From: DSXF01 sp964387495
GTDB lineage: Bacteria > Chloroflexota > Anaerolineae > Anaerolineales > Villigracilaceae
Assembly (NCBI GenBank): GCA_964387495.1
Contig: CAYLXB010000040.1
Coordinates: forward strand, 1-31,315
Length of the DNA stretch: 31,315 bases
Direction of reading: 5' to 3'
In this document: piece after piece, positions 23,616 to 29,984 of the stretch
How the letters are laid out: each line of letters opens with the position of its first letter
How positions within the stretch are numbered: position 1 is the stretch's first letter
The notes under the pieces: model-generated
Told to the model about the DNA's origin: nothing
The model's input: only the letters and a program-made list of their open reading frames with translations
The model's database searches: none
Position numbers and translations under genes: made by a program

Positions 23616-24908
23616 ATGGATCTCATTTCTAAACGGAAGTTCTATGCTTTCATAAGTCACGCTCACGCGGACAAGAAGATCGTTGACCGTATTGAATCAT
23701 GGCTAACAGATGAGGCACACCTACCAGTTTGGTATGACTCCCGCTACCTCCCCCCTGGCGCTCAAATTGCTTTACACCTAGGAAATGCTATTGAGCAATG
23801 CCGTACGATGATTATTGTTTTATCAAAAGCTTCAGTTTCTTCGGGTTGGGTAAACGAAGAGTATGAGGCAGCTCTTGCACAGCGGACAAAGAATAGAGGT
23901 GCTTTTAGTATCATTCCCATTCGAATTGAAGATTGTGAAATCCCGAAACTTTTACAAACCACGAAGTGGATCGATGTGCGAAATAATGAATTCAATCTTG
24001 AGGCGGCAAGTGAATTGCTCCTAAGCCAGTATTATGCAGACGTTGACCTTGACCTTGGAAGAACAAAAGATATTTATATAAGCCGCTCGTGGCGTACAAA
24101 TCCTGAGAGTGAATACGATCTAGCGGATTCTGTGTGTAAGTTGGCGGCGCAAGGGGGGTTTAGACTTATTGGTGATTCTGAAGATCAGAAAGGGTTTGGA
24201 CAAGGCAATCGTGTCGAATCAATTATCTCAAGCTGTGGTGGTCTGCTTGCCATACTGCCGGATCGTGGCCAAGGGAAAACATCATCTTATATGATTAAGG
24301 AAATTGAGTTTGCTCAAAACCTTGGCGTCCCGTATTTCATTATTGCAGAAGACACAGTTGATTTAGCCGAATCGATTACTCAGAATACCCTCGGTATTGA
24401 GCGAATCAAATTAGCCGATATTACTAATAAGAGCCTCATAAATACAAAAGTCTTATCCGGGATTCAAATGCTGGATGAGGCGTGGAAAAAGCCAGCGCGA
24501 CCTCATTACATTTTTTGGGGAATTAATCTCGATTTAGAGCATAAACGACGCAATCAAATTATCAAGCGCGTGATCGAACGTGTTACAGCTATGCCCTGTG
24601 TGCTGGGAGAGGACCTGAGAGAAGGCCAGATTCAGGAGGTAATCAAAGAGCGGATTGTGCGGGCATTTCTGATGATTGCTGATATTTCAGATGAGAATCT
24701 AAATACCTGCATAGAAGCAGGTATAGCACGTGGAGCCAACGTTCCTATTCATTTAACGGCACGTGGACTTCCCCACCGGCCACCATTTATGTTCCGAGAT
24801 CAGCAAGTTTGGTATTACGATGGAGATACAGAATTATTGGGTAAAATCCACACGATTTTATATCCGTATCGTAGAAGAATCATCAATTGCGAATTGGTTG
24901 GCGCTTAA
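23616..24908 (+). CDS. TIR-domain protein with two further nucleotide-hydrolase-like modules
   Basis: 430 residues, cytoplasmic, no membrane segment. Residues 8-140 are a TIR domain: KFYAFISHAHADKKIVDRIE, VWYDSRYLPPG, and SKASVSSGWVNEEYEAAL, where E82 (four after W78) fits the catalytic glutamate of NAD-cleaving TIRs. Residues 152-260 (DIYISRSW... GGLLAILPDRG...EIEFAQNLGVPYFIIAE) and 297-425 (HYIFWGINLD...ADISDENLNTCIEAGIARGANVPIHL) look like two more Rossmann-type modules of the TIR/nucleoside deoxyribosyltransferase-like kind; this part is pattern recognition, not proof. Many bacterial TIR proteins act in anti-phage defence by consuming NAD or making a signal. Codon use is much more AT-rich than the flanking nuo/atp genes, suggesting acquisition. 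Confidence 0.8.
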   Translation: MDLISKRKFYAFISHAHADKKIVDRIESWLTDEAHLPVWYDSRYLPPGAQIALHLGNAIEQCRTMIIVLSKASVSSGWVNEEYEAALAQRTKNRGAFSIIPIRIEDCEIPKLLQTTKWIDVRNNEFNLEAASELLLSQYYADVDLDLGRTKDIYISRSWRTNPESEYDLADSVCKLAAQGGFRLIGDSEDQKGFGQGNRVESIISSCGGLLAILPDRGQGKTSSYMIKEIEFAQNLGVPYFIIAEDTVDLAESITQNTLGIERIKLADITNKSLINTKVLSGIQMLDEAWKKPARPHYIFWGINLDLEHKRRNQIIKRVIERVTAMPCVLGEDLREGQIQEVIKERIVRAFLMIADISDENLNTCIEAGIARGANVPIHLTARGLPHRPPFMFRDQQVWYYDGDTELLGKIHTILYPYRRRIINCELVGA

Positions 24909-25054
24909 GCAATTCTATCAAGAGTACTCGCCGGATAAATAAACGGCCTGAACCTGTGCACATGGTGGGGTTTGTATAAAAAATGGTCAAATTGAGAGCA
25001 AGCGCTAACCCAAAACCCTGCATTCTCCATCTGGAGGTATGCTTTTCATTTGCG

Positions 25055-25078
25055 CTGTCCCGTTTTACGCCGGGACAG
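25055..25078 (+). terminator. Hairpin, 8-bp stem
   Basis: CTGTCCCG (25055-25062) and CGGGACAG (25071-25078) form a perfect stem around TTTTACGC. It lies 150 bases after the TIR stop, with no T tract; it could end TIR transcription or belong to a structured RNA. Confidence 0.35.
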
Positions 25079-25183
25079 GTACGAGTTGACAGCCAAGGTT
25101 AGCCCCTACTTTATCTATATACTTAAGTTACTAATCTTCATACTGCTTTTGATATTTGTTCACGCTCAACGGGTTGATACTAC

Positions 25184-25312
25184 CTAATATTTCAACATCT
25201 CGTACACAACATGCGCAATCAGATGTGTGATCGCCACCACTGATGGTTTGAACCAGTCCAATAGATAGAGACTCTCGGAGATGAGAGTCTTTAGGTTGGG
25301 GGCAATTGACAT
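25184..25312 (-). CDS. Possible 42-residue hydrophobic small protein
   Basis: ATG at 25312 is preceded by AGGAG with a short 3-base spacing. The product begins MSIAPNLKTLISESLYLLDW and ends IAHVVYEMLKY; it is hydrophobic and amphipathic in character, like small membrane-active proteins. It shares the region with another open frame on the same strand (TTG start, Cys-rich DCACC) and neither has a recognised relative. Reported as a candidate only; it lies antisense between two accessory genes. Confidence 0.2.
   Translation of the reverse strand: MSIAPNLKTLISESLYLLDWFKPSVVAITHLIAHVVYEMLKY
25269..25290. other. Hairpin, 8-bp stem
   Basis: AGACTCTC and GAGAGTCT (25283-25290) pair perfectly around GGAGAT and are followed by TTTAGG on the + strand. 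It falls within the candidate minus-strand small ORF. Confidence 0.4.
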
Positions 25313-25624
25313 AGTCTCCTGTAGTAGTAAGTGCCTCGTAGGGTGTTGAACCACTCAAATAAAAACCCTGCTTGCGAGGGGTAGAGTTGGAGTCAATGGA
25401 TTCGAGCCATTACGAACTGACTCAGGGTGAGATTGGGAAATGTCAATAGCGTGTATAACGTGCTGCAATGCCTATATAGTAAAAAAATATATGGGCAAAA
25501 TTACCTGTAACGTCCATTGAACCTACGGTGTTGTACTCTATCTGAACTACAATTGCATCTAATTTCCCCCAAGGAAAGGCAACACTACCAACCGAATAAA
25601 AACTCGCACAATATTCTGAATGAG

Positions 25625-25772
25625 CAATCCCAATTGATTGTTATCTCAGGTGCTCGACCCCCACTGTTTTTGGGGTGTAATTTTTGAGGAGGGCCAGCCC
25701 TTGTCAGGGTTGTCGTTTTCTAATATATTTGATTTGTAGGATTCCTAGTAAATCGAGCGAGAAATTGTCTCT
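25625..25772 (+). repeat. 150-bp promoter-bearing direct repeat, copy B
   Basis: Partner of 23366-23514, about 2.26 kb downstream, same orientation, about 80% identical by eye. It ends 107 bases before the ion-channel gene. Differences include paired changes that keep or improve the CCCT-TGTC-AGGG stem seen here. Confidence 0.85.
25701..25729 (+). promoter_or_regulatory. Promoter in repeat copy B
   Basis: TTGTCA (25701-25706), 17-base spacer, TATATT (25724-25729), matching the promoter of copy A in sequence and spacing. It should drive the ion-channel gene. The -35 hexamer sits within the CCCTTGTCAGGG dyad, a possible operator. Confidence 0.7.
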
Positions 25773-25879
25773 GATTTCATGGACGCTGATGGATCGTCTA
25801 TGAACGATTACAACTTGCCACGAAGTAGTAGTATACGATCTTCAATCAATGATTTCGATTCCGTCCAAAAGGAGACACC

Positions 25880-26929
25880 ATGCAAAAGACAATAAAGGTT
25901 CGGCGGTTTATCTACCTGGCTGTGGTGATCATTTTTGCCCTGGCGTTCTCTCCCTGGCTCATCCAAAAGACGGCTGCGAGTCCATACATTCCAGCTGCGG
26001 TAAAAGCACAACCGGCAGTGCAAGCCTCGGATGAGAAACTGGTTGTAAAAGTGGGCATGTATGTGCTTGGGATTACCGACCTGAATATCGCTACCGGCTC
26101 ATATACGATGGATGTTTACCTCAATATCTTGTGCAGCGCGCCCTGTAATACTCCCGACCCCACATTCGAGGTGATGAACGCTACAGGCTCCCTGGATATC
26201 ACGGATGAAACAGGAGATGACAAAGGAGATACATCTCACCATTATCGGGTCCGGGTTCCCTTGGGTGCCAATGTCCTGTTAAATGATTTTCCATTTGATT
26301 ACCATCTCCTCAATATGCAGATGGAAGACAAAATTCTGGGCGTGGACAAACTGGTTTATGAATTTGATCGCGAAACAAGCGGCGTGGATAAATATGCGGT
26401 TGTCTCAGGCTGGCAAGTGGAGGAAGAAGTTGCCGGTGAAGTAGTGGTTCATGATTATCCGATCTATTCGGTGCCCTATTCGCGATTGATTTTCAATGTG
26501 CAAATCTACCATCCGTGGTTCTCCTCCTTTATGAAGGGCTTATTCGCTGCCATTGTCATTGTGATGGTGGGTATGCTCTCCTTCCTGATGAAGTATAACG
26601 AAATTGGTGAGCGCTTGGCGCTGACATCTTCCACCCTGGTTGGCGCCATCCTTTATCATTTGACGCTTACTTCTTCCATCCCCCCGGTCGGATATATGAC
26701 GTTTGCCGATAAATTTATGCTTTGCAATTACGTCATTGTTTTTCTTGCACTGGCAGTTACGGTCAGGCTGATGCTTTATGTCAATGCAGAAGAGAAGGAA
26801 AAAGCCTTGCGGCTGCATAATCTTACCCGCTGGTCGATTCCGGGCTTATGGATTTTGTTGACTGTCTACCTGATCGTATTCGGCATGAGCATTCCGCTCT
26901 GGGAATACATCCGCAGGTTCGGTTTCTGA
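25880..26929 (+). CDS. Bacterial pentameric ligand-gated ion channel (Cys-loop-like)
   Basis: 349 residues. A signal peptide (RRFIYLAVVIIFALAFSPWLIQ) precedes an outer ligand-binding domain of about 180 residues, with VPLGANVLLNDFPFDYHLLNMQME matching the conserved FPFD..L loop of pLGICs, here without the eukaryotic Cys pair. Four membrane helices follow: M1 SFMKGLFAAIVIVMVGMLSF, M2 RLALTSSTLVGAILYHLT, then SSIPPVGYMTFADKFMLCNYVIVFLALAV (M2-M3 loop and M3), and M4 near the C-terminus. The pattern ERLAL...P.GYMTFADKFM is that of GLIC/ELIC-type channels. It should form a pentameric channel gated from outside; ligand and ion choice are not predictable. AAAAGGAGA lies five bases before the ATG. 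Its promoter is shared in sequence with the TIR gene. Confidence 0.85.
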   Translation: MQKTIKVRRFIYLAVVIIFALAFSPWLIQKTAASPYIPAAVKAQPAVQASDEKLVVKVGMYVLGITDLNIATGSYTMDVYLNILCSAPCNTPDPTFEVMNATGSLDITDETGDDKGDTSHHYRVRVPLGANVLLNDFPFDYHLLNMQMEDKILGVDKLVYEFDRETSGVDKYAVVSGWQVEEEVAGEVVVHDYPIYSVPYSRLIFNVQIYHPWFSSFMKGLFAAIVIVMVGMLSFLMKYNEIGERLALTSSTLVGAILYHLTLTSSIPPVGYMTFADKFMLCNYVIVFLALAVTVRLMLYVNAEEKEKALRLHNLTRWSIPGLWILLTVYLIVFGMSIPLWEYIRRFGF

Positions 26930-26981
26930 TTTTGGGGATTTGTTCCACTCTTCTCCACCGTACATGAAAATATACTCTCAT

Positions 26982-27016
26982 TGTTTCGGCCCTGGTGCTC
27001 TTCCAGGGCCGAAACA
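26982..27016. terminator. 14-bp perfect hairpin after the channel gene
   Basis: TGTTTCGGCCCTGG (26982-26995) pairs fully with CCAGGGCCGAAACA (27003-27016) around TGCTCTT. It lies 53 bases past the channel stop. There is no T tract, so it is either a terminator or a REP-like palindrome. Confidence 0.55.
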
Positions 27017-27060
27017 CTTGGCGGCCTCCTCCCGCCCCCTGTCGTGCTGAGGCGGTGCAC

Positions 27061-27122
27061 TTCCGCCGAAGCATCTGGCGGCGTACTCGCGTAGCATCCT
27101 TTAGGATTCCGCCGAAGCATCT
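27061..27122. repeat. 16-bp direct repeats in the 445-bp gap
   Basis: TTCCGCCGAAGCATCT occurs exactly at 27061-27076 and 27107-27122. Between them are GGCGGCG and the dyad ATCCTTTAGGAT; CCGGAG-CCC-CTCCGG follows at 27133-27147. The GC-rich composition differs from the neighbouring AT-rich genes. The remainder of 26930-27375 holds no gene I can support. Confidence 0.65.
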
Positions 27123-27260
27123 CGGTGCCAATCCGGAGCCCCTCCGGGCGCAAAACCGCTCCCTCAGGTTGACATCGCAATTGATTTGGAGAAAAATGCC
27201 GACTTAAGAAAACCTGCACAATTGCCCCCCGAATTGTTTCAGGGAAAGCAGCACTGACGA

Positions 27261-27266
27261 TATAAT
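27261..27266 (+). promoter_or_regulatory. -10 box TATAAT for the diguanylate cyclase
   Basis: A perfect TATAAT 110 bases before the ATG at 27376; -35 region weak (TTCAGG at 17-base spacing). A TTGACA further up (about 27168) has no good partner. Confidence 0.4.
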
Positions 27267-27375
27267 AAAGTACTGTACGATCGCCTATCAGCGGTTATCC
27301 GAACCGGATATCCACAAGTTGGGCGTGTACCTCTTCCCTTCGGTGCAGATACCTCTACATTGAGCGAGGTATGGT

Positions 27376-29844
27376 ATGAATCCGCTTGACATGCGAACCG
27401 TCATTTTCAGTTACGTCATCAGCAATGCGATTTGCGCTATTGTCATGACCATCCTGTGGCTCCAAAACCGCAAACGTTTTGCGGGGCTGGGCTTTTGGCT
27501 GGCTGATTTTGGGATGCAATTTGCGGCGCTGGCGTTGGTTATCCTGCGCGGGGCCATACCTGATCTCGTGTCCATGGTAGGCAGCAATGTTTTGGTGATC
27601 GGTGGAACCATCCTTCTGTATATGGGGCTGGAACGTTTTACAGGGAAACGCGGCCCGCAAATTCACAATGCCCTTCTGCTGCTGATTTTTATTCTTGTTC
27701 ACGCTTATTTCGCGGTTATCCAACCCAGTGTGCAAGCGCGTAATATCAATTTATCGCTGGCTTTGCTGCTGATTTGCTTCCAATGCGCCTGGCTCATGCT
27801 CCGCCGCGTGGCGGTTGAAATGCGTCCGTCCACGCGCGGTGTGGGCATCGTGTTTATTGTCTTTTGTGTGGTCAGCGTTGTCCGTATCGTTGTGGATCTG
27901 GCTGTGCCTCCCGCATATGACTTTTTTCGCTCTGACATCTATGAGACCCTGGTGCTTCTGGCCTACCAGATGCTTTTCATCACCCTCACCTTTGGCCTGT
28001 CGCTGCTGGTCAGCCGCCGCCTGTTGGTTGACCTGGAGCGTGACATTGCGGAGCGCCAACAGGTGGAAGAGACCCTGCGGTTGAGCGAAGAAAAATATTC
28101 CAAGGCATTCCATTCCAGCCCGGATGCTGTACTCATCACGCGCTTGGTGGATGGTCGGATTATCGAAGTCAACGAGGGCTTTAGCCGCATCACGGGCTAT
28201 TCGCGGGAGGAGGCGTTGGCCAGCTCGACGCTGGCGCTGAATCTGTGGGCCAGCTTGCAGGATCGATCTGCATGGGCAGCGGCATTGCGCGAGAACAGGC
28301 GTGTCCACAATGTGGAGTACGACTTCGTTGGGAAATCTGGTCAAAGAATACGAGGTCTCTATTCCGGTGAAATTATTGTCCTGGACGGCGAAGCGCATGC
28401 TCTGTCAATCGTCCGCGACATCACCGAACGCAAGCAGGCTGAGGCCGCCTTGCAAGCAGAAAAGGAGTTTGTCGAAAGGGCTTTGAATACCCAATTGGAC
28501 ACCTTCTTTGTCTTTGATCCACAGACAGGAAAAGCCTTAAGATGGAACCGGGCATTCAGGGATATGTCTGGCTATAGCGACGAAGAGATTGCCCAACTCA
28601 AAGCGCCCGATGCATATTACGCCCCTGCCGCTTTGGAACAGGCGACCCAGGCGATCCAGTCGATTCTTGAAAGAGGTGCGGGAACTATTGAACTGGAATT
28701 CATTTGCAAAGATGGCAAAAAAGTACCGTTGGAGTACATTGCTTCGGTTATGTACAATGCGGCTGGCGAACCAAGTCTTATTTCAATCGGCAGAAACATC
28801 ACCGAACGCAAGCGGGTGGAAGAAATCTTGCGTCTGCGTCTGCGCTTGTGGGAATACGCCAATACGCATTCGGTCGAAGAATTGATGCAAATGGCGCTTG
28901 ATGAAATCAGTGTCCTGATGGATAGCCCAATCGGTTTCTATCACTTTGTAGAGGAGGACCAGATTACTCTTTCCCTTCAAGCCTGGTCCACACGCACCCT
29001 GGCCGAGTTCTGCCAGGCCGAAGGCAGGAGTATGCACTACCCAATCAGCGAAGCCGGGGTATGGGTGGATTGTGTTCGCCAGCGCCAACCGGTCATTCAT
29101 AATGATTTTGCCTCTTTGCCGCATCGCAAGGGTTTTCCGGCAGGTCATGCCGAAGTCATTCGGGAATTGGTTGTACCGACCATGCGTGGCGATCGGATTG
29201 TGTCCATCCTGGGGATAGGCAACAGGCCGGCCAATTACGTTCAACAGGATATCGAAGTTGTCTCATACATTGCCGACGTGATCTGGACGATTGTGGAGCA
29301 AAAGCGGGCCAATGAGCAAGTCCACCAATTGAATGCCCGCCTCGAACAATTGGTCATGACGGACGAGTTGACCCATGCTGGCAACCGGCGGGGCTTTTTC
29401 ACCCGCGGCCACGAGGAAATCGAGCGGACGCGGCGATACCAGACTCCCCTGTCGCTAATGATGTTGGATATTGATGAGTTCAAGCGCGTGAATGACACCT
29501 GTGGCCACGATGCCGGCGACCTGGTCTTGCAATGTGTTGCCAAAACAATTCAGCAGAACATTCGCGAGACTGACATGCTGGCCCGCTTGGGAGGGGAAGA
29601 ATTCGGCATCCTGCTGCCCAACACTACGACGCCGGAGGCGGGCATGATGGCTGAGCGGTTGAGAGAGATGGTGGAGAAGGAGACCTGTTCCAATGAGGAT
29701 CACCGTATGGGTGTGACAGTAAGCATCGGTGTAGCCGGTTTCGATAATTCAATCACGAATATTGATCATTTGCTCAAAAATGCCGATGCGGCGATGTACC
29801 GGGCCAAGAGCCTGGGGCGGAATCGGGTCGTTTCCTTGGGTTGA
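27376..29844 (+). CDS. Membrane PAS-PAS-GAF-GGDEF diguanylate cyclase
   Basis: 822 residues. About seven membrane helices (1-220) form a sensor-like N-terminus, then a short coiled coil (LLVDLERDIAERQQVEETLRLSEEKY), PAS 1 (about 235-355, ends SIVRDITERKQAEAAL), PAS 2 (about 360-480, ends SIGRNITERKRVEEIL), a GAF-like domain (about 490-640: HSVEELMQMALDEISVLMDSPIGFYHF...) and GGDEF (about 660-820). The active site is GGEEF (739-743), and RETD (730-733) five residues before it is the inhibitory c-di-GMP site. It should make c-di-GMP under feedback control; there is no EAL domain. A GCGAGG ribosome site precedes the ATG. It may act alone; no link to the channel beyond adjacency is seen. Confidence 0.92.
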   Translation: MNPLDMRTVIFSYVISNAICAIVMTILWLQNRKRFAGLGFWLADFGMQFAALALVILRGAIPDLVSMVGSNVLVIGGTILLYMGLERFTGKRGPQIHNALLLLIFILVHAYFAVIQPSVQARNINLSLALLLICFQCAWLMLRRVAVEMRPSTRGVGIVFIVFCVVSVVRIVVDLAVPPAYDFFRSDIYETLVLLAYQMLFITLTFGLSLLVSRRLLVDLERDIAERQQVEETLRLSEEKYSKAFHSSPDAVLITRLVDGRIIEVNEGFSRITGYSREEALASSTLALNLWASLQDRSAWAAALRENRRVHNVEYDFVGKSGQRIRGLYSGEIIVLDGEAHALSIVRDITERKQAEAALQAEKEFVERALNTQLDTFFVFDPQTGKALRWNRAFRDMSGYSDEEIAQLKAPDAYYAPAALEQATQAIQSILERGAGTIELEFICKDGKKVPLEYIASVMYNAAGEPSLISIGRNITERKRVEEILRLRLRLWEYANTHSVEELMQMALDEISVLMDSPIGFYHFVEEDQITLSLQAWSTRTLAEFCQAEGRSMHYPISEAGVWVDCVRQRQPVIHNDFASLPHRKGFPAGHAEVIRELVVPTMRGDRIVSILGIGNRPANYVQQDIEVVSYIADVIWTIVEQKRANEQVHQLNARLEQLVMTDELTHAGNRRGFFTRGHEEIERTRRYQTPLSLMMLDIDEFKRVNDTCGHDAGDLVLQCVAKTIQQNIRETDMLARLGGEEFGILLPNTTTPEAGMMAERLREMVEKETCSNEDHRMGVTVSIGVAGFDNSITNIDHLLKNADAAMYRAKSLGRNRVVSLG

Positions 29845-29928
29845 AAGTCATTTGCTTTTTCCAGGGATGGAGCGGAACATCCATTTCTGTTCCCGGTGCT
29901 CCAATGGCAAACACACCACCCGGGTTTT

Positions 29929-29963
29929 CGGAAAGGACGGCAGCCGTACTGCCGTCCTTTCCG
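29929..29963 (+). terminator. Terminator between the diguanylate cyclase and murE
   Basis: A 15-bp perfect stem (CGGAAAGGACGGCAG with CTGCCGTCCTTTCCG), loop CCGTA, followed by ATTTTATGG. The T tract is short but the stem is strong; the -10 box of murE begins right after it. Confidence 0.75.
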
Positions 29964-29972
29964 ATTTTATGG

Positions 29973-29978
29973 TAAAAC
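29973..29978 (+). promoter_or_regulatory. Extended -10 box (TGGTAAAAC) of murE
   Basis: TATGGTAAAAC lies six bases before the ATG at 29985 and matches the nuoA promoter almost exactly. The position implies a leaderless murE transcript, as no ribosome site fits between. Confidence 0.5.
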
Positions 29979-29984
29979 TGGCCC

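Larger units (their letters stand above)
24909..25624. other. 700-bp region without a convincing gene
   Basis: AT-rich DNA between the TIR gene and repeat copy B. It holds several hairpins (listed separately), one possible 42-codon ORF on the minus strand, and a T-arm-like hairpin (AATGG/CCATT around 25396-25412). No transfer-RNA, transposase or reverse-transcriptase gene is seen. It could be decayed coding DNA or contain a structured RNA. Confidence 0.6.

Noticed and set aside
25131..25358. 75-codon minus-strand frame with TTG start and a DCACC motif
   Set aside because: No ribosome site at the TTG and no recognised family; overlaps the slightly better-supported 42-codon frame.
25387..25425. 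tRNA-like T arm (AATGG-CTCGAAT-CCATT on the minus strand)
   Set aside because: No matching acceptor 5' strand, D arm or anticodon arm can be found at proper distance; not a tRNA gene. It might be a fragment left by integration, but this cannot be shown.
23366..25772. Reading the two 150-bp repeats as attachment sites or IS ends
   Set aside because: No integrase, transposase, terminal inverted repeat or target duplication is visible; the conserved promoter elements explain the similarity better.
27061..27122. CRISPR-like direct repeats
   Set aside because: Only two 16-bp copies, one irregular spacer, no cas genes.
26866..27219. 117-codon minus-strand frame in the gap after the channel gene
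   Set aside because: Runs through hairpins and direct repeats; no ribosome site and no family.
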